64,000 nt of DNA, taken from NCBI RefSeq assembly GCF_029784135.1, contig NC_073746.1:109586661-109650660 (forward strand), given 5' to 3'. The notes under the pieces are model-generated. The model was not told where the DNA came from. It was given only the letters and a program-made list of their open reading frames with translations, and ran no database searches. Below are positions 1-16,889 of the stretch, piece after piece. How positions within the stretch are numbered: the first letter of the stretch is position 1; each line of letters starts with the position of its first letter. Source of the DNA: Toxorhynchites rutilus septentrionalis. Taxonomy: Eukaryota; Arthropoda; Insecta; Diptera; Culicidae. The translations under genes and the position numbers were made by a program.

Positions 1-318
1 ATTCCAAGGATAATGATAAAAAAAACTAATCCGAAGACTCCTTCTCAGCCAATTCCTGGTTGCAGTAAGGATTATACGCCGTTACCCAGAAGAGAGAGAA
101 ACAAAAACGCTGCCCCTCGATCTTCTCATAGAAAATTCGCGTCCAATCGAGGATTGATATCTTTTTCGGACATTGTGGACTTTATATTAAACACCCTCAA
201 TATTCAAGACCCCCTTAGAAGCCTTATTTCTGCCTTGCTTCCATCTCTGAAGTCTTATCTTAAGCAATTGACTGTTTCATGGCCCCTCCTTGCATCAATC
301 ATATCTTTCGATGGATAA
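1..318 (+). pseudogene. ORF1 C-terminal part of LINE copy 1
   Basis: The frame is open from base 1 to TAA at 316-318; the ATG at 13 is only the first Met inside the window, so the protein probably starts upstream. About 105 residues are visible: a Pro/Arg/Lys-rich stretch, then a hydrophobic helix-like tail ending near SLKSYLKQL. The tail aligns with the ORF1 remnant of copy 3 (48116-48451), supporting it as the nucleic-acid-binding ORF1 protein. No CCHC zinc knuckle is in the visible part. The stop lies inside the start region of ORF2 (ATG 311-313), an 8-nt overlap. Confidence 0.7.
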
Positions 319-3300
319 TTCATCTAACGTAGTAGGAGATATGATCAATGTGCTACAATGGAACTGCCGTAGTCTAGTGCCTAAACTAGACTCGTTCAAA
401 TTTCTACTTCAAAATTATGACTGTGATATATTCGCCCTTTCTGAAACATGGCTTTCTTCTGATACAGAACTCAACTTCCACGATTTTAACATTATTCGCC
501 TGGATAGAAATGATTCTTATGGAGGAGTACTTTTGGGGATCAAAAAGTGCTACTCTTTCTATAAAATTCCTCTCCCAGCTCTATCAGACGTCGAAATTGT
601 CGCGTGTCAAATAACGGCAAAGAATAAAGAACTTTGCATAGCTTCAGTATACGTTCCTCCAAATACTAACATTAGCCGTAGTCAACTTTGGAATCTAGTC
701 TCGATTCTCTCATCCCCAGTTCTAATACTGGGTGACATGAACTCCCATGGTACTGGGTGGGGTGATCCTTATGATGACGCTAGAGCGGCTATTTTTTACG
801 ATTTATGTGACGATTTCAATTTAACTATCTTGAACACTGGTGAAGCGACACGAATTCCAAAACCTCCGGCTCGATTAAGTCGACTCGACCTATCTTTTTG
901 CTCAAGCTCGCTATCATTAGATTGTCAGTGGAAGGTCATCAATGATCCCCATGGTAGCGATCACTTGCCAATCAATATATCAATCAAGTGTAGCCCGCAA
1001 TCCACTGAACCATCTCGAGTTCCATTTGATCTAACAAGGAACATCGACTGGCAAAAATTTGCAACGGCGGTAACAATTGGTGTCGAATCAATAGATATAC
1101 TTCCACCATTGGAAGAATATCGATTTTTCATAGATTTGATGTATAAAAGCTCATTGGAAGCACAAAGAAGAAAAGTTCCAAGTGCTCCGTTTAAAAGAAA
1201 ACCAGCCACTCCTGGCTGGGACGACGAATGCACAAAATTGTATTTGAAAAAATCGGATGCTTTCAAAGCTTTTCGTAGACATGGAACATCCACACACTTC
1301 GAGGAATATTCGAAGCTTGAAATACAGCTGAAACAATTAATTAAAGCAAAAAAACGCGGTTACTGGCGCAATTTCATTGAAGGTCTTTCTCGTGAAACCT
1401 CAATACGTACCTTGTGGAGGGTAGCTCGCAACATGCGTAACCGCTCATCTACTAACGAGAGTGAGGAATACTCCAACCGATGGATATTCGATTTCGCTAA
1501 AAAGGTTTGTCCAGACTCAGTTCCAGCCCAACATATTCTTCGAGAAACGTCTCTAAGCGGTGGACCTCTGGACAGACCATTCTCAATGCTGGAATTTTCT
1601 ATGGCTCTTCTTTCATCGAACAACTCTTCACCCGGAAGCGATATGATTAAATTCGTTCTTCTAAAAAATCTTCCCGATATTGCGAAAAGACGCTTGCTAG
1701 ACTTATTCAATACCCTACTAGAAAACAATATTGTGCCACCCGAATGGAGACAGGTCAAAGTAATAGCAATTCAAAAACCTGGCAAACCAGCGTCTGACCA
1801 TAACTCATACCGTCCGATTGCTATGCTCTCGTGCATTAGAAAATTGCTGGAGAAAATGATCCTTCGAAGACTCGAGCAATGGATCGAGACAAATAATTTG
1901 CTATCAAGTACACAATTTGGGTTTCGTAAGAGCAATGGAACAAACGATTGTCTAGCGTTGCTTTCTACGGATATTCAACTGGCCTTTACGCACAAGGAGC
2001 AACTGGCTTCAGTATTCTTGGATATTAAGGGAGCTTTTGATTCGGTTTCCATAGAAATTCTGTCAGACAATCTGGACAGATGTGGACTTCCTGGAATTTT
2101 GAATAACTTCTTGTACAATTTGTTGTCAGAAAAGCGAATGAACTTTACCCTTGGACAACTGACAACTTCCAGAAATAGTTATATGGGTCTACCCCAAGGC
2201 TTGCAGATGATGGTGTGGTTTCCGTCAGAGGTTCCCATGCCGAAAACTTGCAAAGACCATTGCAAAATTCCCTAGGTAACTTGTCTTCCTGGGCAAGGAA
2301 CTTAGGGATCGAATTCTCGCCGCAGAAAACAGAACTGGTAGTGTTTACTCGAAAGCGGTTCCCAGCCCAACTGCAACTCAAGCTTTTGGGCAGAAGCATT
2401 ACCCAATCATTGACCTTCAAGTACCTTGGTGTCTGGTTTGATTCAAAATGCACTTGGAATACCCACATTACGTATTTGAAGCAAAAATGTCAAAAGAGGG
2501 TCAACTTTCTCCGTTCGATTTGCGGCACGTGGTGGGGAGCTCATCCGGGAGATCTCAAAACGCTTTATAAAACAACTATTCTATCTATTCTGGAGTATGG
2601 CTCTTTCTGCTTTCTCTCAGCAGCTAAAAGTCAAATTCTAAAATTGGAACGAATTCAATATCATTGTCTGCGTATAGCTCTCGGCTGTATGTACTCAACG
2701 CATAACATGAGTCTCGAGGTTCTGGCAGGAGTAACTCCTCTACAGAACCGATTCTGGGAACTTTCTCTCAGAATACTGGTGAAATGCGGTGTCACGAACA
2801 CACTTGTGATTGAAAACTTTGAAAAAATTCTTCATCTAAATATACAATCTCGGTTTATGAGAATTTATTACCACTATATTTCGTCAGATATTTGTCTTCC
2901 ATCGTTTACTCCAGATCGTGCTCACTTCACCATCAGCAGTTCCTCAATTGAATACGATCTGTCGATGAAACAAGCAATACTTGGGATTTCAGATCAGCTT
3001 CGACCAACTTTCATTCCCCGTATTTTTAACCGAAAGTACCAAAAAGTCAATTGCATGAAAAGATACTTCACTGATGGGTCTCGCCTCAATGGATCCACTG
3101 GCTTCGGTGTTTTCAATGAAAATTCGAGCGCCTTCCGTAAACTGCAGGAACCTTGTTCCGTTTATGTTGCTGAGCTGGCAGCAATCGACTTCGCATTGGG
3201 GATGATCTCCAACAAGCCTGCAGACCATTACTTCATTTTCTCGGATAGTCTCAGTTCGCTTGAGGCTCTCCAGTCGATGAAAACTAGTAGGCACCCATCT

Positions 3301-3912
3301 TATTTCCTCGCAAAAGTGAGGCAGCAGATGAGTGCACTGATCGAAAGATCTTATAAGTTAACCTTTGTATAGGTCCCCTCTCATTGCTCAATTCCTGGCA
3401 ATGAGAAAACGGACACTCTCGCAAAGGTGGGTGCCCAGGAAGGCGAATTGTTTGATAGACAGATTTCATACGATGAATTTTTCCAATTACTGCGTCAGAG
3501 TTCCCTCTTGAGTTGGCAAACCGATTGGGACACTGGAAGTCTTGGGCGGTGGTTATATTCAATTATTCCAAAGGTTTCTTCGAGAGCGTGGTTCAAAGGT
3601 TTGGACGTAAGTCGTGACTTCATTCGTGTAATGAGTAGACTTATGTCCAACCACTACTCGCTAGATGTGCATCTCCACAGAATAAATCTTGTTCAAAGCA
3701 ACGTCTGTCGGTGTGGAAACGGTTACGATGACATCGATCACGCAGTTTGGCAATGTACGGATAATTACGCAGCCAGAGAGTACCTTTTGAATGCCCTTAG
3801 GGCCCAAAGAAGACAACCCTATGTTCCTGTTAGAGACGTGTTGGGAACTCGCGACATCTGCTATATGCAGTTGATCTATATGTTTGTGAAACGGACTAGC
3901 ATAAGAATTTAA
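311..3912 (+). pseudogene. ORF2 of LINE copy 1: endonuclease, reverse transcriptase, RNase H (broken)
   Basis: The start chosen is ATG 311, matching the ATG of copies 2 and 3; the upstream TTG at 290 is not needed. Apurinic-type endonuclease: QWNCRSL near 356, GDMNSHGTGWG near 731, GSDHLPI near 955. Reverse transcriptase: motif A FLDIKGAFDSVS at about 2015-2050 (Asp at 2021). RNase H: FTDGS near 3068, an ELAA block near 3170, SDSLSS near 3241 and VPSHCSIPGN after 3373. The C-terminal motif CRCGNGYDDIDHAVWQC lies near 3706. Two breaks are clear. An 82-base deletion between 2200 and 2201, relative to copy 3, shifts the frame just before the LADD catalytic site. A TGG-to-TAG change at 3370-3372 stops RNase H, with the same frame continuing to TAA 3910-3912. 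Confidence 0.92.
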
Positions 3913-4272
3913 TGCTTTTGTGTGTTTTTTTTTCTTTTTCGTTATTAGTTTGTTTGTCTTGTCCCCTCATCTCACCGTCGCCCCCACTCGACAGATAGTC
4001 GAACACCAGATGCTATCCCTGGTCTTTATGCACAATGCTACAGTGCGTGCGGCAACTCTCGGTTGAGACAACGATACCTCATATCCATATCCCTAACCTG
4101 ATCCATCCCACAAAAATTGTTGCCCCTCTAACCTCGAGTAAACCGCGAGTAATCGGTCGAAACCTACTAAACATAGATTTAAGTTGAAATTCTGTAAAAA
4201 CGAATCATGAATTAGTGGCTCCGCAAAGCTCATGCGATTGAGCCTTACAAATAAATGAATTGGAAAAAAAAA

Positions 4273-5791
4273 TACATTTGGTAATGCAAAATTAGTAGAA
4301 TGTACAAATTTTTTGTAAATATTGTCAACAAACCCGCATCCCTACCAGAGATTAGTATATTTTACTCGATAACATTAGTAAGCTTGGATATTGTCATATC
4401 TGAAAATTGGTGAGAAAAGCGCGTATTAACCATTTTCATTGTTCCCATAAGGCAATACGGAGGTATAATAAGGATATAATTCTGATACGTGCATTTTCGG
4501 CGAGAAAATGTAGCCGATATTGGGCTTCCGAATCATGGTTCTGCTTGACATATGTGTTTATTAGTACGGTCGAAAATGACTATAGATTGGTAGTATTTAC
4601 CAAAAAATTCGTTATATTTACTAATTATTTCTCTCAGTGCAGGCACGAAAATAACGAGAACTTTCTCGCATATGTATTCTCGGGATGGTACTTTGGTAAG
4701 AGTTGTTTTTTTGGCAATGTCGTAGTCCGAGAGTCCCGGGTTTGCCTTAATTGTTTTCAACACCATCAACCGCAGCTTCCGATCGTAAGTTCCACTGCGA
4801 CGCGTTCTCTGATCCATCTGTACCTTGTACCTTCACGGAAACGATTCAGATCGATTTAACCACTTTCAGCGATTTCGCGATTTTAGTACGCTGGATTTTC
4901 AATGTGAGTGTCCGAAATCAAGTTTCTTCTCCCGGTTTCCATCCTGCATAACTTTTTCAAAACAAAACGGATAAACGGAAAATTTTTACCGTCGAATGAT
5001 ACAGTTTTTCCAAACAATTAGCTGTCGAAAGATTTCAGATACGCCTACTACGACCGGTGCTATAAAATGAAGAGTGATTTCGGATTCAAACTGATTCAAA
5101 CCTGATCAGTGCATCATTTTTGAAGATGGGAACGTCCACTAATTTGTGGAACCATTGTAGTCGACCTAAATTCAAGGCTTTATGTGAGATATCGAATAAT
5201 TTAGCTAGTTATATTTTCCATTTATTTTTTAAACTCTATTACAAGTAGTTTGCTTATAGACGAGACGAGAAACATAATTGGTCTTAAACTAACACAGTTT
5301 TTAATCTTGCAATGATGGAATACAATAATGGAGGTATGAACTCTTACTGTAGTGTGATTGCTCTTCGAATTGAAATGAGCGGACGAAATCGAGCGCGGTA
5401 GGAAGTGGCACCCACTCATGACTGTGCGCATTGCTCATCGTTATGTTTGAATGAGACGTATCGAAGCATACTAACCTACGGTGGTCGTTAATTGATGAAG
5501 TGTGTCTAAATTTGCAGAACACATTTTGCGGCAACTTTTTTCTATCGAATTTTCACTCCTACCGCGTGCCAACTCAACGGGGTGAGAGAAACTTATCTTT
5601 ACTTTGAATGAAATATTATTCGTTCGATTACTTTGGTTATTATTCATTGTTTTAAAAACATATTTTCTCGCACGTGAGGCGGTTACGAAATTGGGTATGT
5701 ATGTGTTCAACGTGGGTCTTTTGGACTTAATGAGATATTGCTGCCAATACGCTATGTTGTTTTTTTAAGTACACCTATAATCAAAGCCCTT
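4273..5791. other. Non-coding stretch between LINE copy 1 and the FUNDC1-like gene
   Basis: No supported gene apart from the weak transposase-like fragment at 4533-4817. The part next to 5791 should hold the 3' UTR of the minus-strand FUNDC1-like gene. An AATAAA on the minus strand near 5222-5230 is a possible but distant poly(A) signal. Confidence 0.5.
4533..4817 (-). pseudogene. Possible N-terminal helix-turn-helix fragment of a Tc1/mariner-type transposase
   Basis: The minus-strand frame opens with a basic stretch followed by LKTIKANPGLSDYDIAKKT, which reads like the first DNA-binding helix-turn-helix of Tc1/mariner-type transposases. The rest of the frame resembles nothing I recognise, and no catalytic residues follow. 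It may be a decayed fragment or chance. The call rests on a short motif only. Confidence 0.3.
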
Positions 5792-10442
<4,651 letters not shown>

Positions 10443-10462
10443 ACCTAAAAACAAAAAAAAGG
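10443..10462 (-). promoter_or_regulatory. Probable 3' splice site just upstream of the FUNDC1-like start codon
   Basis: On the minus strand a long T-rich tract ends TTTTTAG (AG at 10446-10445), then GT and the ATG at 10442-10440. This is a good acceptor, implying an upstream exon at higher coordinates whose position I could not find. If that exon is coding, the true N-terminus is longer. Confidence 0.6.
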
Positions 10463-10844
10463 CAAAATTCAAGTTTACTTTTATGGCGAAAAATAAGGTT
10501 GATGATTTGCGTGGTGTCTTCGTAACTCCTTCATAGTCTTCAAAAAAGACTATTTGAAATTTTTCAAATTCACTTTCGACGGCATAGCTGGTGGAACACA
10601 GATTGCTCGTGCCAATGGATCAATCCAATCGTGAGATTTGTCATCGTTTAGATGGCGTTTGATATTAATATTCAATAGTTTGTTTCAAAAATTATGCAAA
10701 CGTCTTTATAAAAATTATAAATTGATGCAAACGTCTTTGGCGTTTATCGAGAAATTCTCGAATTATAAGCTATCAAAAGCTTGGTGAATTCTTTAGATTC
10801 TGGTGGAGTTTTTCGATCCTCATTTTTTCACTCCGTTCTGTTCT

Positions 10845-10893
10845 TTGTTTTAAAGAGGCTTGAAACATTTCAGTTCATTCACCTCTTATTTTA
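10845..10893 (-). repeat. Short AGAGG...GCCTC retroposon-like repeat
   Basis: Reads TTTAAAGAGGCTTGAAACAT then CAGTTCATTCACCTCT, the same unit as at 37297-37354, where an 11-base target duplication proves insertion. Here the flanks share only weak similarity, so the insertion limits are uncertain. Confidence 0.55.
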
Positions 10894-11724
10894 CACTCTA
10901 TATCTTTACGTTCAACGTAGTCCTCTGTTAAAAATACGGTTTTGTTTGGTCCAGAACGCAGTTAAAAAATTAAATTTTATAATTCAGAGATTTGTACCAC
11001 TTTATATATTACGCCACAGATAAATATGACCGTTTTAAAAATTGTTTACAATAGCAGCAAGACACAATTTGAGTATAAAGATTGATTCATTTAGAATCCG
11101 AAACCACTAAACTATTTGTATCTTGGGATTGATTAAAGATACAAAAAATATTTTTATATGAAATCACAGATAATTTATTGTTAATTAATTATTAATTGTT
11201 AATAATTTATAGGTTTTCACAAATTTTTCGTACTTTTCTTCGGATACTGTCCATCAAAGTTTGTACTCTGGGCCTTCTTCCCGTTCACGGTGAAAATGAA
11301 ATGTATTCGCGATATCAACGGTACGGTGTCCAGATTTGGATACGCAATTAGTTTTCGACTAAAACTTATTATGATACAAAAAATTATTTGCAGATACAAT
11401 TTTTGTAAGAGATTATTTTACAACATAAAGAAAACAAAGTTTCCATTCACACTGAACAAGAATTTGATACGGAAAGGTTATTTTTATACATAATTTTTTC
11501 TTGAAAGGTGCTCAATTGTTTGAAAACCCATTATTATTTTTGACGCCTCACTAACTCGTAAAACGTACTTTTTTTGCATAAATACATATTTATTCCGTAT
11601 CTTTTTTGTTTGATACAAACTTCTTAATATATCAAGTGATCAGTTATTGCTATGCATCTTAAATCTAAACATAAATTTATTTTAACAAAAATAACAAAAA
11701 ATTATTTTGGCTTGTTTTTTATGG

Positions 11725-11726
<2 letters not shown>

Positions 11727-11800
<74 letters not shown>
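11727..11800. repeat. (AT)n microsatellite
   Basis: About 37 AT units in non-coding DNA. Confidence 0.97.
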
Positions 11801-11804
<4 letters not shown>

Positions 11805-13334
11805 ATGACATTTGAAATGTTGAACATATCGATTTATTTTTAATAATTATTTGAGATTATCTACCTAACCTAACCTTAACCTATATCTACGACTCTGCTA
11901 TACAAGTTCCGGACAATTAAATGCTCGGAATTGGAGCACCTCTCTCCAAATTTCTGAAAACTCTAATCTAAGATATCCAGGCCTCCGTTGTTCTCGTCCA
12001 GAATGCAAATTCAGAACGATTTTGAGACAAAAATCTGAATGCGTTGAAGTTTCAACCTATGTGTCCGGGCACAGGATTGAGTTTTTTTTCAGTCTAATGG
12101 ACCCTATTGTCACAGTACCATTGAAGCACCTCTCGACTGTAGTGGCATCTTGCCAAATCTGACCAAAACTCCATCGGACGTTTGTGAACATTAATAAACA
12201 GAATGAAACGTTTCTTCCCTAAACATTTTTGAGTCCATTGTCTTGTTTCGACGAGAACCCTGATTTTCTGTCCACAACTGCAAAACCTTCAAGAACTCTC
12301 TGACAAATTTATCAGCGAAAACGAGATTAATTTTGCAGAGGATATCTCTGTAATTTCTTATAGAATTTCAGGGCTGGGAACTGTCCAATATCCATCTTTA
12401 CGTTTCGTCATCCATCAGCATGCACACTTCGTACTTCGTCAAAAATATGTTGAACAATTTTCGAACGTCTCTTTTTTCCACCAGATTTTTCTCCCGTCTC
12501 TTATTTGGTTGCTTGCACAGAAATTACGATAACCTTCCCGCATACGGATTTTCGAGTGCTGCTTTGGTACAACTGAACATCTCAACCAACATAAATCCGG
12601 AACGCAAATCATTCGGGTGTGATGAAAATACTTGAATTAATTCAAATTACAAGCAATAAAATTGTTTTGATGAAAAAAGTAAGAGCTATGCGTAACTGCT
12701 TACGAAATTTCATAAATTGCAGTTGTGAAAAACTTCTTTTTACAATACACCCAGATGTTTTTACACGGTTTTTTTACGAGGTACGTGTCCCCCGCGTAAA
12801 AAAACCTGGGATTATATTTTTAGTAAAACAAATTGTTCCATGCTGTCGTTTTTATTACACATAAAATAATACATTCTTACGTTAATAAATATTTCAACAC
12901 CACCGCTGACATTCGAGCATGAGTAACGAATCGAGCAGTTTTCCTCGATTTCTATAATTCCTGATTTAACTCGGTGTGATAATGATAGTGATTGTATCGA
13001 ACCCTCGATTAGATTTATATGATAGGGCCCTATAATGCAGTACAACCTCGATTATCCACGAGAAGATGATCCGCGGAAGCAAGCTCCATAGTAATACGAT
13101 AGACCTACCTGAAATTTTGCAGTGAGTGGTAGGCTCTTGCTCTCTTGTTTTGGTTATGACCTTCACATTATCTGATTACTGATGTGCACGACCTTACAGA
13201 AGGATAGCTTAATGATTTCTGTAAGGTTGGCATAAAAAATTGGACAAAAATTGCCGCTTTTTCATGGATTTACCTTCACACGCACTGACCGTGAAACTAC
13301 CCATGCAGAATCAATCATATTAACCGACGAATCT

Positions 13335-16300
13335 AGGCCCCTCCTTGCAATGATCATCTCTCTTGATGTCTAATTCAAATAGAGAGGTCGGAGATATCAC
13401 TGTTTTACAGTGGAATTGTCGTAGTCTTATCCCTAAATTGGATACATTCAAATTTTTAATTCATAACTTCAATTGTGATGTTTTTGCTCTGTCCGAAACT
13501 TGGCTTTCTTCTCGAGATGATCTCTTTTTCCACGATTTTAATATTATACGTGATGACAGATACGGAGGGGCGCTATTGGGGATCAATAAGTGCCACTCAT
13601 TTTTTCGAATTGACCTTCCACCTATTGGAGGGATCGAAGCTGTTGCTTGTCATGCAAACATCAGAGGCAAAGACCTCTGTATTGTCAGCTTGTATTGGCC
13701 TCCGAGAGCTACAGTTAGCCGCAAGCAACTTATTGACATGTGCTCACTCCTTCCTGAGCCACGATTGATCTTGGAAGACTTCAACTCTCATGGAACTGCC
13801 TGGGGGGAACCGTACGATGACAATCGTTCATTGTTGATATATGACCTTTGTAACAGCTTCAATATGACCGTTTTGAACACTGGGGAAACAACACGTGTTC
13901 CTAAACCTCCTGCTAACCCAAGTGCTCTTGACCTCTCGCTTTGCTCGAATTCACTATCGTTAGATTGCAAGTGGAATGTAATCCAGGATCCCAACGGTAG
14001 TGATCACTTGCCAATCAAAATTTCCATCACCATTGGGTCGAATTCATCTGAATCTATAAACATGGCATATGACCTCACAAGACACATTGACTGGAAAAAA
14101 TATGTGGACGCGATTACTCTAGCCATCAATTCCAGAGATGGTGTACCTCCATTGAAGGAGTATAACTTCCTTTCTCGTTTGATCCATGACAGCGCGGTTC
14201 GCGCTCAAACGAAACCCATCCCAGGTTCCACCATTTGCCGAAGGCCTCCCAATCCATGGTGGGTTGCCAATGTTCAAAGCTTTATGTAGAAAAATCGAAT
14301 GCATTTAAAGCTTTTCGGAAACGAGGAACCATTGACAATTTTCAAACGTATTTAGACCTTGAAAATCAATTTAAAAACTTGATCAAAGGTAAAAAACGTG
14401 CTTATTGGCGAAATTTCGTGGGAGAAACGTCAATGAAAAAATTATGGAAAGTGGCTCGAAACATGAGAAATCGCTCTTTATCGAATGAAAGCGAGGAACA
14501 TTCACATCGATGGATTTTTAATTTTGCACGAAAGGTTTGTCCCGATTTCGCTCCCGTGCAAAAACATTGTTCGAGATATACCACAAGATAGGTGCGATCT
14601 TGATTCCGAGTTTTCGATGGTAGAATTCTCTCTTGCTCTCCTCTCAAGTAACAATTCGGCTCCAGGATCGGATAGAATTAAGTTCGATTTCGACAGTAAG
14701 TCGGTTCTCTTACATGGGCCTTCCCCAGGGCTCATGTTTAGGCCCCCTTTTGTACAATTTCTATGTAAGCGACATCGACAATTGCCTTACACAAAATTGC
14801 AGCCTAAGACAACTTGCAGATGATGGAGTGGTGTCTGTCGTAGGATCAAACGAATCCGACCTGCAAGAACCCTTACAAGATACGTTGAACAATTTTTCAA
14901 CCTAGGCCATTGGGCTAGGGATCGAATTCTCCACGGAGAAAACAGAGATGGTGGTTTTTTCTAGGAAGTATAAGCCAGCAAAACCAAAGCTTCAACTTTT
15001 GGGTAAACCGATCACTCATGCTATGTCATTCAACTTTCTTGGGGTCTGGTTCTACTCCAAATGTACTTGGGGGCCCATATTAGGTATCTGAGTAAAAAAT
15101 GTCAACAAAGAATAAACTTTCTCCGTACAATTACCGGCACCTGGTGGGGAGCCCATCCCGAAGATCTTATAAAGTTGTATCGAACAACTATTCTCTCAGT
15201 GATGGAGTATGGCAGTTTCTGTTTTCAATCAGCTGCCAAAACACATCTCATTAAACTCGAGCGAATCCAGTATCTTTGTCTCCGTATTGCGTTGGGATGT
15301 ATGCCCTCAACGCATACCATGAGTCTCGAGGTTTTGGCAGGCGTACTCCCACTAAAAGATCCCTTCGATTCTTCATCCGGTGTAAGGTCATGAACCCATT
15401 GGTGATCGCAAATTTTGAGCAGCTGATCGAGCTAAATTTTCACTCCGGATTCATGAGTTCATATCATGAATTCATCTCCATGCAGGTTGATCCTTCTTCG
15501 TATATCCCCAACCGTGTTTGTTTTCCTGACTACATCAATTCCTCTGTGCATTTTGATCTGTCCATGAAGCAGGATATCCATGGATATTCAGATTATCAAC
15601 GATCGAAGATCGCTCCAACGATCTTCGATTCAAAGTATGTGGGTATCAATTGTGATAATATGTACTTTAATGATGGGTCCTCTATGAATGAGTCCACAGG
15701 ATTTGGAGTGTTCAACGTAATTTTTAGCACCTCCCACAGTCTTCAGAATCCATGCTCAGTATATATTGCTGAATTGGCAGCGATATACTGGGCGCTGGAC
15801 AGCGTCGCCTCACGACCTGTTGAACACTATTACATTGTAACGGATAGTCTTAGCTCTGTCGAAGCTATCCGTTCAGTGAGGCCGGAAAAGCACTCGCCGT
15901 ACTTCCTTGAGAGAATACGAGAAATTTTGAGTGCTTTATCCAGACGCTGTTATGTCATTACCTTTGTCTGGGTCCCTTCAAATTGCTCAATTCCGGGTAA
16001 TGAGAGGGCTGACTCATTAGCAAAGGTTGGTGCAATTGAAGGCGAAATTTATCAGCGTCAAATCGCCTTCAATGAATTTTATTCTTTAGTCCGTAAAAAT
16101 ACCATCGCTAACTGGCAACGCAAATGGAACGAAGATGAATTGGGCCGGTGGTTTCACTCGATTATCCCTAAGGTTAGCCTCAAACCGTGTTCAAAAGTCT
16201 GGACTTGAGTCGGGACTTTATTCGCACCTTCTCCCGACTCATGTCCAATCACTGTTCGTTAGATGCGCTACTCTTTCGTTTCAATCTTGCCAGTAACAAT

Positions 16301-16855
16301 CTCTGCGTCTGTGGTCAAGGTTATCACGACATCGAGCATGTTGTTTGGTCGTGCGAGGTGTATCTTGTCGCCAGATCGAATTTAGAAAACTTCCTTCGAG
16401 CCCGAGGAAGACAGCCCAATGTGCCGGTGAGAGATGTGTTGGCTCGGTTAGACCTTGATTACATGACCCAAATATATGTTTTCCTTAAAGCTATCGATCT
16501 TCGTGTGTGATTGTCCCTATGTCCTTATACCCTCCTTTTCATCCATTGCGAGCGATTGGCCCCCTTGGTATAAACAGTAAAATAAGTTGAAATGTAAATA
16601 TACAATAGATATACGAATAGATTTAAAAATTGAGTGTGATCATCAACATTGTAACAATTCCCTTATATCCTATCCCTTTCCTGAAAGAATATGTCACCCT
16701 TCTAAACTCGTGTAAACCGCGAGTAATCGGTTTTCACCTTACTAACCATAGTGTTAGGAAAATTGTATATGTATAGTTTTAAAAAATATATTTAAGAATT
16801 CGGCTACTTTAAACTGAGCCTGTAAAAATAAACGATTTATAACAAAAAAAAAAAC
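13335..16855 (+). mobile_element. LINE copy 2 (5'-truncated, internally deleted)
   Basis: It begins within the ORF1/ORF2 junction (GGCCCCTCCTTGCAATGATC at 13336) and ends in poly(A) at about 16840-16853. It is nearly identical in long stretches to copy 3. The flanks AACCGACGAATC and AACCGATCAATT may be an eroded target duplication, but only the first six bases agree well. Confidence 0.9.
13366..16510 (+). pseudogene. ORF2 of LINE copy 2 (heavily broken)
   Basis: The ATG at 13366 matches copies 1 and 3. The endonuclease part is open to about 14265, where one missing base shifts the frame. A 12-base loss follows near 14422. A deletion of about 510 bases at about 14684 removes most of the reverse transcriptase fingers and palm, rejoining just before MGLPQG. 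LADD survives near 14815, and a TGG-to-TAG stop follows at about 14903. A 17-base loss near 15365 and a 1-base loss near 16190 shift the frame again. In RNase H the VPSH histidine is Asn (VPSNCSIPGN, near 15973). The C-terminal CVCGQGYHDIEHVVWSC is kept. The breaks were seen by comparison with copy 3; this copy cannot be active. Confidence 0.92.
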
Positions 16856-16889
16856 CGATCAATTGACAACTCTATCAGTCGAACTCTAA

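Larger units (their letters stand above)
1..4272 (+). mobile_element. Non-LTR retrotransposon (LINE), copy 1, 5' part outside window
   Basis: The element starts before base 1, runs through the end of ORF1, all of a broken ORF2 and a 360-base 3' UTR, and ends in an A-rich tail near 4264-4272. Encoded order is endonuclease, reverse transcriptase, RNase H and a C-x-C...H...C motif, which fits the I/Loner/LOA/R1 group of non-LTR elements; the exact clade is uncertain. The 3' UTR carries the block CCGCGAGTAATCGG, which recurs near 16717, 25275 and 52350 and so marks 3' ends of the family in this window. Copy 1 is clearly more diverged than copies 2 and 3, which closely resemble each other. Confidence 0.93.
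10446..13232. other. Non-coding region upstream of the FUNDC1-like gene
   Basis: AT-rich, with one microsatellite (11727-11800) and one short repeat (10845-10893). It probably contains a 5' UTR exon and the promoter of the FUNDC1-like gene, but neither can be placed. CAGTACAACCTCGATTATCC near 13037 resembles a pogo/Tigger terminal repeat; no partner end was found. Confidence 0.4.

Noticed and set aside
13023..13060. pogo/Tigger-like terminal repeat
   Set aside because: A single end with no inverted partner and no transposase nearby.
13320..16870. Clear target-site duplication around LINE copy 2
   Set aside because: The flanks AACCGACGAATC and AACCGATCAATT agree well only over the first six bases.
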